Assembly: GCA_963969395.1 (NCBI GenBank)
Contig: OZ017795.1
Coordinates: 7,874,001 to 7,938,000, forward strand
DNA from: Pseudoscleropodium purum
Taxonomy: Eukaryota; Streptophyta; Bryopsida; Hypnales; Brachytheciaceae
Direction: 5' to 3'
Length of the DNA stretch: 64,000 nucleotides
Positions 39,462 to 52,789 of the stretch are shown one piece after another. The number at the start of each line of letters is the position of its first letter. Position 1 is the first letter of the stretch. The position numbers and the translations under genes were made by a program. A model generated the notes under the pieces. That model searched no databases and had not been told where the DNA came from. It saw only the letters and a program-made list of their open reading frames with translations.

Positions 39462-39600
39462 AAGGAAGAAAAAAAACCCTGCGTGACGACGCTACTACTG
39501 CTCTCCTCAACACCTGTTCCGAACCTCAGAACCTCCAAACCACAAATTCGCCCCACGGAAAATGTTTTCTTCAAGCTCGCCACCTAAATGCGCCCCCAGC
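39256..39600 (-). promoter_or_regulatory. Leader/promoter-proximal region of the demethylase gene
   Basis: This is the 345 bp directly upstream of the ATG. On the gene strand it carries a long (CT)n tract about 150-200 nt before the start. Pyrimidine-rich (CT)n leaders are common near plant core promoters. No TATA box is evident, in keeping with a CpG-rich housekeeping promoter. The transcription start is not determinable here. Confidence 0.5.
39405..39457. repeat. (GA)n/(CT)n microsatellite in the demethylase leader
   Basis: About 26 uninterrupted GA dinucleotides on the plus strand, CT on the transcribed strand, followed by a purine-rich tail to about 39,476. It makes Arg-Glu and Ser-Leu repeat frames that are not genes. 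Confidence 0.95.
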
Positions 39601-40660
39601 GGCAACTCCAAACCTCATAACCCATAATTTATGGCCGTAATCCGATATTCCTCCACAGACAGCCTACGCTCTCGATTTCTAAGCCTCCACCGAGGCCGTA
39701 TCTTCGGCGCCAACAGAACCGCAAGAGAGCAAGCACGCAATCGTCAGGCCCGAAAAAGCCAAGCCGAACTAGGGAAAAAAGTGGATCAGGGTACAAGCAA
39801 ACGCTTTGCTGCTTCCGTGCCCTGCCATGTCCAGAAGCTCAGCAACGACACCAGCCAGTCGCCACCCCGCGGTCGCCTCCGCCCCGTCCTCGGGATGGCC
39901 GCCACTTAACCACCTGCGCAACCCTACGCTCGTGGTGCAACTCAGACGGCGACCAACGGACGCTACCGCGGATCCACACCAACAAAGCAGCCACAACGCG
40001 CACCCCTCCGACTTCGAAACGCACGTCGCAAAGGTATGTCAAATGTCCCCCACTCCCCACCCCAACCGTAAGACGCCGACCACCCCACACCTCCCCCGAC
40101 TCGCAGTCGCCACACAACACTTCCAACCCCAAAACAAACGAAAAATCCAGGATTGACGACGAAATCGAGCCCCCCGGCCGTTCAAACCTTCGGCAACCCC
40201 AGTAATACAAATTACTCGTAACACGTAACTTACTACTTCCAACCCAATGAATGCCCTGACCGACCGGGAGTGACGGACTTAGTAATTATAAAGTGAAAAA
40301 ATAGCACCTTCCCTTTCACCAGCAATGATGCGGGGCTCATCTGCACATGCGGTCCCAGGGAGCCCGTCGGGAGCGCGCAGGGAACACGACTAGAACGCGT
40401 CCGCGGCGTGCCGCAGAGCGGGGCACGTAACGCAGTGGGAGCAGGGAACATGTTGGGGAACCCCAAGCTACAGTCCTGGTCCTCTAGATCTGGGGTCTGG
40501 GTGTGTGTATCTTATTCCAGGGCTGTGTGGGGAATTATTGGCGTCGTCGATTCAGCATCGGCGTTGCTGTTGCTGACTGGTCTCGGAGAGAGGGAGCCAG
40601 GCCAGGGAGGGTCGTTCTTTTCGTCACACTGCGAGGGTTGGTACAAATTTGACTCTGGCT
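39601..40660. promoter_or_regulatory. GC- and CpG-rich upstream island
   Basis: Composition is far richer in GC and CpG than anywhere else in the window except the small MITE at 3.7 kb. Many overlapping frames on both strands (for example 39,769-40,242 minus and 39,806-40,156 plus) are Pro/Arg/Ala-rich translations of the composition, with no recognisable domain. The best reading is a promoter CpG island, possibly with a 5' UTR exon or a divergent non-coding transcript. Confidence 0.45.
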
Positions 40661-41130
40661 GTACTCGTAGTACACTAACTTACACTAGGTTTGCTTGCTT
40701 GCTTGCATGCTTGCAGGGCACATAAATTAGGGTTTCATCCCAACGCGCTTTCAGTTGATTGAGCCCAAGTCACTGAGTGAGTGGTACTGTGCTGGCTTCG
40801 ACGTGGGACTTTAACCTAACTTAACTCTGTTTGGAGTTCAGTTGGTTTCTAGAACTAAGACTTCGAAGACCACCCAGGTTGGAGACTTCCCGCTTGGAGA
40901 CTCTGTCGCTGTGTACAGTCGCCGGTCAAAAGGTTTCGCTGGGCCTGCTTGGGTAATTCAAAGAATTCTAGAAAATGGAGAAAATGGGTTTCTAAAGGAA
41001 CCCTGGTTTGAAACATGGGTGTCACAGGAAGGTATAACTAAGAAGAGTATAAAAGAAACACAACACCAAACTCCATGGGACTTCAGTTTTGGTGCTTCAA
41101 GGAATTTCATCCCATTTTTTTTTTAAAGTT
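40661..41130 (+). other. Gene-like unassigned tract with a 94-codon frame
   Basis: The frame at 40,842-41,126 translates to a mixed, non-repetitive sequence (for example WVIQRILENGENGFLKEPW) with ordinary codon composition. I do not recognise it. AG-rich acceptor-like sites lie just upstream (40,835-40,875). It stops where the DNA turns sharply AT-rich at about 41,107. It could be a remnant or terminal exon of a plus-strand gene diverging from the demethylase, or chance. Confidence 0.25.
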
Positions 41131-41680
41131 TGGCTCTTGGTCCTGCATTGTGCACACTTTACAATTAACTTTAGTGTAGAATATAATAAGTACTTGTGTG
41201 CTTTGTGCCACTGTTACAACCGAAATAAGAGTGAAAGTAATTATTTAGTTTTTTAACTCATAAAAACTTCAAAATTTCATAATTTTCATGTTTGTACATC
41301 CAACAGCCGAGAAAAACAAAGCCTATGCATCCCTCCTCATTGAGGGCTTTTTGACAACACCAAAAAAATGACCAAGGTACACATAGTGTTAGAGATCTCA
41401 CTATAACCAATAAAACAAACAACCTAACTTAAGGAATGGATTGGTACTAGTGTACCCTATGCCATTGTCACAGCCAAAATAGAAGTAAAAATAAATTTCT
41501 AATCTTTTCACTCATAAAATTTTGAAATTCAATCGCTTTTACACCATATGTCTAAACCTCACATAACATAGCCTATGCACCTCTCCTTGCAAAGAGCTTT
41601 CTAATTGTACCAAAAATGTACATAAGGAATGCACAATCCCAAAGATCTCACCATAACAAAAAAATCTAACTTAAGGTATA
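41131..41680 (+). repeat. Two R-repeat units
   Basis: Units of about 250 bp begin near 41,190 and 41,445. Both carry the family blocks: CACTGTTACAACC or CATTGTCACAGCC, AAAACTTCAAAATTTCAT, CAC-CCATATGTC, CATA-CATAGCCTATGCA, CTCCT-GAGGGCTTT, AGAGATCTCACCATAAC and a closing AACTTAAGG. They are arranged head to tail, as at 20.8-21.5 kb. Confidence 0.7.
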
Positions 41681-43949
41681 ATTTTGTTATAAATAAAGAT
41701 CATAATGTTTTTATATACAATCTCAAGCAAGTATACCAAATTTCTATTTCAAAAAATCAAAACTCTATTTTTGGTGAATTTTAAAAGTCAACTTGCATGG
41801 TTTTATTATAGGATAAGTTTAATGAAAACAATTGGTGACAAATTTCCAAATTTGGTTGCAAAAATATGAAAAAATCATATATACACATCTTTCTTTCTCA
41901 ATATTTTTTCAAAAAAGATTCAAAAAATTTGCATTGCAAATAGTTGAGGCGTTGTATACCAAAATTTTGTGAAATAGATATCTATTCATAATAAATAGAT
42001 TTTGCTACAAACATTCTACCATTATCATAGTTTCCAAATAGTTTGAGAAGCTTTCTACCTAATAATTGGTAAAAGTGCATAAAATAGTTAGGTAGCCCAA
42101 AAATTAATATTTTAAAATTGGACAATTTCAAAATATGATTAAAAGAAGTTAAACATTCATCTAAATTATTCTTACAATTTTGGGATGGTTGTTTGCTATT
42201 TTCATCTAAAGTAAATATCCAAAACTTTTGGCTTGCCCTCCAAATCTTAAACTCTCTACCTTGTATGTTAGAGTTTTATTAAATGTCAAGGTTTGTCATG
42301 GAACAGTGCTAGTATGTGAACATCAAAATGCAAGCATGCAAGCTTTGAGCATATATATAAATAGATATACTACAACCATTGAAGGTGCTTATAATATAAA
42401 CATCTATAATATAAATACTTATATTATAGTTACACTATAATCATGGAAGGTTTCTAACATAGTTATATAGTCTTCTAAGCTCATGTGCTTACACTCCTAG
42501 GGTCACATAATAGCAGTCCTTGTTTGTCACGTATATGAGATATATTTTGCTTATAAAGGATTGTATTAAAGAATAGGCAAAATAGTGAGGAAAAGAACTT
42601 TGTGATGTATGTTTACATTTATCAACCAAGAAGAGATGTAAGATTGTGTGGAATGAGTTGAATTTCTATAAATTGAATGCAAATTGAATTTCTATGAAGT
42701 AGACAATCTTTTAATGTATATATTGGAGGAAGGGCAAAGTAGATTAGTAATTTTTCAAAATTTAGACACCCTTATAATTATTTATTTCTTAATCAAGTTG
42801 CTAGAAAGCTATAGTATACTCCAAAGAATAAGACTAATTGTAGTGTAAGGGTCAAGCAACAAAGTTTAGAGTTATAATAAACAAATATCTATTTTTCAAA
42901 CATTAGACATACACACACTAGAAGAAGCCTATATTTTTTTCAATGTTTTCAATAGACAAGCATGTTTCAAAAAACATGAGATCTAATATGCAATAATAGT
43001 TATGGGAAGCTAAATTTAGTTGGATATTTCTAAGAACATGTATATATCACATATATAACAAGTTCATGTTTTTTGTGACAGGAATATTAGTGAGACATTA
43101 AAGAAAACAGATGCACGTCTTTTTTAACATCCAAAAAAACACAAACTTGTCATGTTGACAAGCAAGGTTTGTTTCACTGTGGGTAATTTAGAAAAGGTTA
43201 ATATGGGATTAAGTCAAACACTACCCCATTGTGGAAAACAGAAAGGAGGGGCAACCCCTTCTTACCTTTTCAAAAAGACTTGCATGAACGGATGTAGAAC
43301 TCGTGGTTCTTCAACATTTCCATTATTACTTTCAATATAATACAAATAGTATAAATAAGAAGCTCTAAAAAAATAGTCTAATGTATTGGACCTTATTTTC
43401 TCTCCATTGATATCTATTTTTTAGAGCCCTTATATATGAAGGGAAATTCTACAAATTTTATGTTCACTTGTTGCATATTCTTTTCCCAATTACATTTGAA
43501 TTTGAATTTGCCCATTTAATAATTGTTGTACGTACTTATATATTAAATGTTTTTTTTAAATAACAAGTAATATTTATAGAATGTTCATAAATTAGTTTTT
43601 CATTTCCCAATGCACATTTATGCTTTCACAGGTGACGATATATATGAATGACAAGATAATAGCAAAAGACCTACCTAACACTATATAGTCCCTCATAATT
43701 AGACATTGTAATTTATGAATAATTGAATGCAATTTGTGATATGTCTTTGAAGGAGGATGTACAGCATGCATACATATTTCATTATTAACCAATGACAAAA
43801 ATAATAATTTATGCATATACATGGGCATTCAACAAATAATTGCTTTGAAGGTGTTCTATATTAATTACTTCAAAGATTCTCATGAAAGGTCAACATTTGT
43901 GAAGTTATGATTTAGTAATGCAATATTGAGTTCAAGATAGCAATGAAAG
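41681..43949. other. AT-rich intergenic DNA
   Basis: No gene recognised. CACTAGAAGAAGCC at 42,916 looks like a solitary CACTA left terminus, similar to 1,503, without an identifiable right end. Short palindromic ATATAAATA-type stretches occur near 42,380-42,430. Confidence 0.5.
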
Positions 43950-44208
43950 CATTAGAAGAGTTTTGGAGGGTCCAAAAGCCTATTTCGAGCATGTTCCCTC
44001 ATAGCTGTTCCACATAGAGAGGGGAACGGCCCATTGTTAGAATTTTCTTTTTCATAATAAAAAAATAAAAATAAAAATAAAAATAAATAAATTGGTCAAT
44101 GACGTGGCAAGGTCTCGGCTACGTCAGATTGTTGCGCCAAACCTGTTCCCTGCATTCACAAGCTGTGATAACTTGCAAGCATCCGGAGGCCCCAAAAATC
44201 TTCTAATG
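43950..44208. mobile_element. CATTAGAAGA-ended MITE, copy 1
   Basis: It begins CATTAGAAGAGTTTTGGAGG and ends CCCCAAAAATCTTCTAATG, an imperfect inverted repeat of about 20 bp; similarity continues a few bases outside. 259 bp, with an (AAAAT)n-like run near 44,060-44,090 and ACGTGGC/ACGTCA motifs near 44,101-44,125. Two relatives occur at 46.6 and 56.7 kb. Superfamily not identified; no clear target duplication. Confidence 0.65.
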
Positions 44209-44257
44209 TTACTTCCAATTGTGAGTAATATGTCATCATTAAAGTGAAGAACGAGTG

Positions 44258-45168
44258 TTAAGTCCTAATGTCCCATTATCTTCTTTAGGAAGAAAATGAA
44301 TTTTAGACTTTCTATTGCAGTTTTAATATTCATCATAATAATTTGAAACTTTTTGAGAAGATAGAAAAACATAGTAGCTTTTCAAAAATTTAATTTTTAA
44401 TTCAATTGGTGCTTAGGACCTAAAGTATTGGAACAAAAGCTCCTTTTTAAAGATATGGTTGGCAAAAATCTTCCCATCCTAAATTAATTTTAAAAGAATT
44501 TTTTTCTCATGTACTGAAATTTTATCTATATGAGAAGCTTTGATTCATTGCATTTGGACTTATTATCTGAAAATCAGGGACAATCTTATTTTTTGGGCTA
44601 TTAAAACATCTTTCTAGAATCTTAACTTATAGGATGCATTTTTGAATTTAGTTTCCAAAATTTTTAATGAAAAATTGTTTAAGAAGGTTAAGTTTACTTG
44701 CTAAAATAATCTCACTACTAGAATTTTAGTGCTCTAATTCCATCTTAAAGCTATCAATAGTTTAGTTTCTCTTTCAATCTTGGACCTACTTCTATTTAAT
44801 AATTTTTTAAAGAATGAAAATGATTTATCATTTTAAATATATTTTGTAAACTTTGAATTCAATACTTCAACACAATATTTTTTAAATTAAATGTCCATAG
44901 TACAAAAAACTTCCACAAATGGTAGTCAACATCATCTGATATTACAAGCTATTATTCAAACAATCTTTGCTTCGAACTTTGGATGTTAATATCTTTTAAT
45001 CTGTATAGTCATGAAATTTTGATAACATGATTTGAGACAAGTGAAGTGCAAAATCCTATGGTTTGATTCTTAAGAACTTTTCTTTTAGATTTCTTGGATG
45101 AATGTAGCTGAACTTTCAATACTAAGCCATTTTCAACCCAAAATTGGCATTGGAACTTTAGGGATAAA
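44258..45168 (-). mobile_element. 920-bp TTAA-element, copy H (diverged)
   Basis: The left end TTAAGTCCTAATGTCC and right end GGAACTTTAGGGATAAA match the family termini with several changes. The interior keeps the recognisable block order, for example GATGTTAATATCTT, then TCCTATGGTTTGAT, then the AACTTTAGGG end. 911 bp; one of the oldest-looking copies. Confidence 0.5.
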
Positions 45169-46627
45169 ATCAATTTTTTAAAATTTGAGACATGCAAATG
45201 GTACAAAATATTGGCGTTGAGATTTTTAGGAAAGTTGTTTTACATTATGCTCCATAATTCAAAGAGTGAAACATATATATTTTCTTGAAATTGTGATAAC
45301 TGCTATTTAAAACACATATGTTTGCATTGTAGGATGAATTGATTATTTTTTTCTTCAAGCACTATGACTTTTGGGTTGAATGATAATTGCAAGTAACATT
45401 TACTATTCTTGGTTGAAAATGAGATCAATACTAGAATACAATGATTTTTAGAATTTTTTATTTTTATTTTTAATATTTTTGCTATAAATCATTCAAAAGA
45501 TAGAATACGTATATGAAAATGCAAGTTTAGAATAATCCAACTGTAAAAGTTATATACAATAGAATAGTGATGGAAAATGCAAAGAAAAAATATACTAAAT
45601 ATTGCTTTTAAAAAAATAGTTTTAAAATTTATAACTTTATAAAAAAGAAAACCCATGTCCCACATTTAGAGATGCTCATTCTGAACCATTTGCATGTTTG
45701 ATAAATAAAAATTGTGTTCTTTACACATGCACCAAAGTGCAACAATTTGATAAATAAAAATTTTGTTCTTCGCACATCCACCAAGGTGCAACAATTTGAT
45801 AATATAAAGAAGCTGAAAGCTTAGCTATTTTTTGAGAATTTTTTTGGACATTTCTTTAGTCTAATTGTTGTTTATATCTTCTTTGAACAACAAAGAAAAT
45901 TGGAAACAAAACATTGATTATGCACTCACTTTTATTCTATGTTTCACTAATTTTAATTTCCATTGAGGGCTTTAAAATAATTTGATTGTAAATAGATTAG
46001 AAGACGTTGCATATTACATATCATAGCCATGTTCAATATTTCTAGCACAAATTCTTCTTTGCATGTTTAGAAACAATTTTGTTATCATCTCAAAATTCTA
46101 TGAGGCAATTCTTCTCCTATTAATTAAAATTCTATTCATTTTCATTATTTCATTAATAAAAAATTATCTTTGAGATGTATGTAAAGTAATAGTATTGTAA
46201 AAGTAAATATTCACCTTTTGCTATTACATTAATGACAAGTAAATCCAAAATGCAAAGGCACGACATTCTAGTGTTGATAAAACTTTAAAATAAAATAAAT
46301 CCTAAAGTACTCACTATTTTAATTAGTTATTTTTAAAAGTGATGTCTTCTTTAAGTTTAACTTTGACATTAAACATTTGATTTTCATAATGGATGGTTAT
46401 AATTTTTCAATTCAACATTTTGTACAAGGGTGTCCACTTCAAATTTTCATTTTCTATTGTTGAAGGCTCTTTTAAATCAGTGTGATGTAAAATACATCTT
46501 GGAGTGAAAATCACAATAGATATTTGATTTCACGAGATATATAATACATTTAAAGAAATTGAGAGAATTCTTAGAGCTTACAATTTTTGTTTAGACCAAC
46601 ATTTTGGATTTGACTTGGGATAAGAGG
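45169..46627. other. AT-rich intergenic DNA
   Basis: Contains a short direct duplication around 45,706-45,800 (CAACAATTTGATAA, then AAAAATT-TGTTCTT and CACCAA-GTG, twice). Nothing else recognised. Confidence 0.5.
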
Positions 46628-46924
46628 CATTAGAAGATTTTCAACCCCTTTAGAAAGGCTATCAGTTCCCTAGACTGCCAACATCATGGGAACAATCTCG
46701 CAGTAGCGTACAACTGTTGCCTAATATGGCAAAACAACTCCCATGTCACATTTTTAAAAAAAAATTAATATTGTTTTTCTACTTTTTTTTCTCCTTCTAA
46801 ATTTTTTTCAAATTTTTTTTCCACAAAAAACAAATTGCTAGTGGTTGTTTCTGATTTGCTAGGTGAATGACATTAGGGGAATAGGATTGAAATGGTCCCT
46901 AGCCCCCCCGAAACTCTTCTAATG
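46628..46924. mobile_element. CATTAGAAGA-ended MITE, copy 2
   Basis: It begins CATTAGAAGATTTTCAACCCC and ends CCCCGAAACTCTTCTAATG, the same termini as 43,950-44,208. 297 bp, no coding capacity. It sits just upstream of the truncated left side of a CACTA-family repeat. Confidence 0.6.
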
Positions 46925-46984
46925 GAATGATAGAAAGACTACAAGTGACTTGCACACATTAGCGAGGGTTTAAGATTTGACTCC

Positions 46985-47982
46985 ACGTAAATTTCTAGAA
47001 ATTCTTGGGGGTTAAGGTAAAACAGTGACCACATGTGAAAAAATAGGTGAAAGCAAATTATATAACATTTTTTTTCCAAAAAAGGTCACTTGCATTGGCA
47101 TTTGAGTAATATGATATCCAAAGAGAATGAAGTGACATACTACGTCAACATGCTTTAATGCCATTTTAGAATTCTAACACAATCATAGTAGACATCAACT
47201 AAGATGTCTTATGTAGTATGTAGACGTTTTTTGTAATTTCAATAGAGGCATTATGATGTTGAGATGTTTTTTGTAATGTCAACTAAGACGTCTTCTATAA
47301 CATCAAGATGTTTTTTGCGAGACAACATTGTGTTCATCATAATACTTAGATTTGAAATTTTATTTTTATTAATAAAAAATTACGTTTCAAATGTCCCATA
47401 TAGTTTGTCTTCCCTCCTACCACCCCTCTTCCTTAAATAACTTGCCTTCTCATGTCAAAATTTTGACAATAAGGATTTTCAAGTCACAATACTATTGCTA
47501 ATACAATGTATTGTAAACAAGATATGGTGTATTTTGTATAATGTATTGTTTACGGCATATGTTTGAGCTTACATCAAAATTGATGTCTCAAAAAATGTCT
47601 AGAGGTCAAAATGGATGTTACTAAACAATATTCAAATTCTTATGGATGTCTAAGTTGATGTCACTAAAAACAGTATGAAAATTTTAAAAAAACATAACAT
47701 CAACTACCACCTCATTTTCTGGTCAAGTAAAAAAAATCCCGGGTGACATTACCTGCTTATCTGGCGCTTATGTGGCTGCTACATGGTGCATTTGGGGTAC
47801 CTTTTTAAATTGTGTTTGTTGTGGTGTTTTTCTAAAGTCATGAATGTTTTTTCAGATTTCCTCATGTTTTTATCATATCAATCATGACGAATGTTTCTAA
47901 ACATTCGCAGTACATAGATATGACGTTTTAGAAAACATGTGGACATGTTTTAGCACTTGTCAAAAAAAAATTCCTTATAGTG
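46985..47982. mobile_element. CACTA-family element with truncated left side
   Basis: The right end TTCCTTATAGTG (47,971-47,982) matches the TTTCTTATAGTG end at 11,066. The interior shares TAAAACAGTGACCACATGTG, AGACATCAACTAAGATGTC and CTTGTCAA blocks with 9.8-11.1 and 13.6-15.0 kb. No CACTA left tip is present. Confidence 0.55.
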
Positions 47983-50690
47983 ACATTGGAATTTGTGGTT
48001 TTTTGTCAATAAACTATCCTATAAAACCATGAAAGTTGACTTTAAGAATTCACCCAAAATGGAGTTTTGATATTTGGAATCAAAATTTGGAATATTTGAT
48101 TAAAATTGTATAAGAATGTAATGATATTTATGTATGACAAAAGTACTAATTATATTCTATATTACGTAGAGTTTTTTGAATTGCACAAATAGGCACAACA
48201 AATGCTTTGACCAGTGACTATACTATATTATAAGTTATTTTTAATAAGAATGTAAATTTTCTTATTCAAAATTTTTTAGAGAAAAAAATAACTTCAACCT
48301 TTTATTCAAGTTTGGCATAATTTAAGTGCTTGTACATACCGATACCAAACTTTTTCACATATAAGGTAAGGTATACATTCCGATACTCCACACTAGCTAA
48401 AATGAAATACCTTTATTTGGACCCAACAATGTTACAAAATCTAAATATTGATTACACAAGCTTTATGCAATCAAAACATGGGAATCTATGAGAGCCTAAG
48501 GTTTTTTTTGTTACACCTTTGTATGGAGTTTGAAGATTCCTATTCTATTTATGCATTATCTATATGTTGTATGCTAAAGTATATTGAAATTATCTTTTAG
48601 TTGCCTATTGAGATTCAATAATTTAAATTATATTTAATAGTAACTACACTAAGTTTTAATTAGAATTGACTATAAGTGTGCCTACCTAAGAAAAATTCAC
48701 TTGGATAAGCCAATTGTAGGTAATTTTTCCTTATAAAATACATGTATACTTTGAAATGTATATTACGAGATGAAATTAGTTCGCAAGGGCTAATCCAAAT
48801 TTATGTTCTATTGGGCTCGTAGATTATTCAAAAAGCAATATGCCCTCATACCTTGACACAAAAACGTAGGTTTAGTGTTTTATTCAATAATTTTGTAATT
48901 GACATCCAAATAGCAAGTGTTTTACAATTTGGAAAATGTATATTGGACAATCATTCTCTTTAATTTACAAAAATCTAGTCACATTATTAACATTGTCCCT
49001 TTAATCCCTTATGCACTTTCAATTATGCAACCTATTATATAACTTTAATTGTGATTTTAGACTTTTTTTTCTTCTTTCTTTACAATGGGAACATAAAGTT
49101 GTGTTTGTTGAGTTGAGGATATTATTTTAGTAGTACATGTTGAAAGTATACCCGATCAATTTTGGTACCCTCTACCAAATATTTGATAAAATTTGACATT
49201 TTAACTTTTGCAAAAATAAAATAATTATTGCAATTTTCATCATCTTAGATACTAATTTAATAAAATATTTAGCATGTAGTTTCAAAAATAATTTATTAAT
49301 GTGTACATAGTTGAGAGAGACAAGCTCTTTATACAAATTAGATGGTAAGAGGTAAAACAACCCATGTGGAATATGTACTTAGGATTAGTAGGAGCTCAAC
49401 CACTCATAGTGAAGTCAAAAATATGAACTGTATTCAAAGTAGAACTCAATTAGGCATAGTAGAATAACCTTTTAAAAAAAGATTCAACTAGTTTAATATG
49501 GAAAATGAAGCTAGCCTTCATCTCCATAAATCTTCTTGAGATTTTGACCCTCCAATCAAAAGTTATGGACAAATTTTAGGGAGGAGTTGGAGGGAACATT
49601 TTCTTTGACATTTTCAAACATCTCCTTTCAATTTTGTCCATAACTTTTGTTTGGAGGCTCATAATCACAAATAGAGTTTTGAAAATGAAATTTTGATTTA
49701 TTTCTCAACTTTTATTTTCTTAGTTCAAAGTTTTTCAAAAAATGTTATTTTACTATACCAAAATGAGGTCTAAAATTCTACTTTGAACACAATTATTACT
49801 TTTTGACAATGAGAGGTCAAGCTCTCATCTTCAAATTATTCCATATCTTTTGAAGGTTCATGAGAGAGAATGAATTTCGTTTTAAAAACAACCTCTCCAT
49901 CCTATTTTCTCACTAAATTTCAATGTAGAAATTCTTTCATATTTCCGTGAGAAAATTTCTTGATTGTTGATGATTAGTGAATTGTTTATTGAACCTTCTT
50001 ACTACGATTGGATATTTTCTTTTGTAAAACATCTTCATCATTTTATTTTTGTTGAATTGGCAAGATCCCTAAATCCTAAAATTCACATATTTCCATTGAT
50101 TTTGGCAATCAACATTGCCAATTTTTCAGATTTTTGATAATTATCATTATAATTTTTTTATTACGATATCTTTAAAAAACGATTAATTTTGCCAAAATTG
50201 AAAAGGAACTATGATAGATTGAAGGTTTATTCTTAAATTTAGTTTTATTAGTCAAATTTTCATTAATACTTTAATAAATCACTTAGAATGTTCATTTAAT
50301 TTGCCCTTTGCAAAAGTTAAATTAAACAAAATTCTTATTACTTGGAAATTTTCATAAAGTCGTTAAAATAAATATTTAAATAAAGTTTCAAGTTGAGGAT
50401 CTATAACCATATTTCCAATTACAAATTGACAAGAAAATTTTCTTAACTTCACAATCTTCTACATCCTAATGTACTTCTATTTTGAAACTTTAAGATTTAA
50501 GTTTTAAGCGCATCTTGTATCTGACATGAATTTCTTCAATTATTTTTCAAAAATTCACTATGATTTGAAATTTTTATAAAATACTTGTAAAATTATTATG
50601 ATATTCATAAAAAATATGTGATTTCATCTTAAAAAAATAAAACCAAAAAATTCACATATAAATAGAGAAGAAATAGAGGAAACAAAGTGA
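47983..50690. other. AT-rich intergenic DNA
   Basis: No gene, RNA or bounded repeat recognised. Around 49,540-49,660 a diverged inverted pair (AAAAGTTATGGACAAATTTT versus TTGTCCATAACTTTTGTTTG) suggests a degraded foldback element. Confidence 0.5.
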
Positions 50691-52740
50691 GAGACTTTTA
50701 AGTTTGACTACACGGCTGTGTGCTTTGATCCTTAGGGATATAGAGAACCACATTAGCATCTAAAAGGGAGAGAATAGCCTCCCTTAAGGTCCACAATTGG
50801 AAGCGATGCAATTTTACTTTGACCACCTTTAACTCCTAAATGCCTAAGGAACTAGATTATTATCACAAAACTTTGAAGTTAAATAAAACCTTACTAGTTT
50901 ATTATTTGTAGTAGTTTATATTTTTGTAAAATCCTTTTTAAAGTCTACTTTTAGCATCTAAAATCCAATTTTGAAAATGAATGATCATCCAAGATTTTAT
51001 ACAAGGGTGTCCATTGCAAATCTTGATTTTTTTTTGTATTAAAGGTTGCCTCTTGAAAATGAGCCTCAAATATACTAGATGTTGGAGAAAAAATCATATT
51101 AGAAATTCATTTAAAAAAATTCTATAATACATGTTGAGAAGTCGTAAATTGATTCAAATTATACATGTTAATATTGTCGCCCAAATTACACTTCCCTGCT
51201 CAATGGATTAATCACGCTTTGTTTCCTACCTTGCTTAAGCCACAACTAGCTAAGCACCTACAGTGTTTGTCACCACTTCTAAGTTGTCCCTGCTAAGTCC
51301 CAGTCACTAGGACTCTAACACACACTCTCCACATGACACCAGACATGTTACCAAGTGACATGAGGTGGAGCTTCATTTTGAAGTGCTAAAGCCCGTGGTG
51401 GCACTACTCACCACGGTCTTCATCGCCCTTGAGTTGCACCATGTCCCAAACTAATCCATGGTGTATATGCTATTCTTTTGGCATTGCTAATCGGGTTTCT
51501 CAACTCGTGACATAGTGAGTGTGGACTAGTTTGGAGTGGGTCTCCATCCAACCCCGTGCCACAAGACACTTTACACAAGTGCCTCATGGTGCCTTGAAGT
51601 CAGTGGTGAAGTTTCACTACCAACCTTCAATCACCAAAATTCATCGGGACTCATCAAGACTTCAAAAAGGAGTGAGGAGTTAGACCAACCTTTCCTATAG
51701 TACTTTCTATGGGATGAGGCAGACCCCCCTTTTTATGTCAAAGGGGGTACATAAACCACCTTGAGTTTGGGAAGACCACCTATTTCCAACCAAACTCACC
51801 AAGTCACGTCACTGTTTGGAGTCCCAAACTTCCAAACTATGTAATTTTGTGATTAGAGATTCAAATCCCACATAAAAGCCCATTTTGGATATCTAAACAA
51901 AGAGTAGATGCTGATGGACTCCTCACTTGTCCCATTTGAACAATTTATCATAAAGTTATGTCCCTTCAAAGATTCGGGTTCACTTGGTGAGGCCATTTTG
52001 CCTTCACCATGGCCCCTCTCTTTGGCCAAAACTTTTCACTCATAGCTTAGAACCTCGTAGTTCTTGTCATTCTAGTTTTTTGTGTTCATAGCTTTCCAAT
52101 GGTATATCACATGCTCTATTACAAGAAGTATTTCCTAGAAGCACCCCCTTGGAATTTCTAAGTGTCCTGGTGTCACCAAGACACCTCTAATTTTGAGCAA
52201 CCATAACTTTTGACTCACTAGTCCAAACCACATGTTTTTTAGACGGTTAGGTGCATCTTCTCAAGAGCTTTCCACGCATATATGACACTTTACCATATCC
52301 TTCAAATCTAGAGTGCTACTATGCCATGTTTGCTCGGGAGTGTCTCATTCTCCCTTTTTAGACTATTGCAAGGCCTAGGCAGTTACCACCAAGGTCTCCC
52401 TTGCTCACTAAGGCACTTCGGGCACCCCAAAGAGATAGAGATGTGATAGTTATGATCTTTAACCTCAAAAATTTTGGACAACCTCAATTTCAGATTTGAC
52501 ATGTGTAAAGAGCATTGAAAGACTTCAATCACTTTCACATTTATAACATCCTCATGATCAAACATTATAATCTTTCAATGTGTAAGTGATATTCTTTTTT
52601 TCCTATAGGATCTCTAATATGTCTAGTTTGAATTTGAATGGTTACAATTTTAAGAAATTGATAAAAATGTGTTTTTTTTTATCAAATTTAGAATAAATTT
52701 CAAGAAGGTAAAAAAAGACCTTAGGCATTTAGGGGTTATT
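50691..52740. other. Moderately GC-rich unassigned tract, probably an old repeat
   Basis: 51.2-52.4 kb is less AT-rich than its surroundings but has no open frame beyond 60 codons. It contains a short hairpin GTGGTG...CACCAC near 51,393-51,413. It ends with CATTTAGGGGTTATTG (52,719-52,734), resembling a TTAA-element tip, and shares ACTTTTGACTCACTAGTC-type blocks with that family, so part of it may be a heavily diverged member. Confidence 0.4.
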
Positions 52741-52789
52741 GTAATTTTTTTTCAAAAATACACTAATGAAAATCCAAACCTTAAATCAA

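Noticed and set aside
39769..40242. Overlapping long frames on both strands in the CpG island
   Set aside because: Pro/Arg/Ala-rich composition in all frames, no domain, and no start context or splice support.
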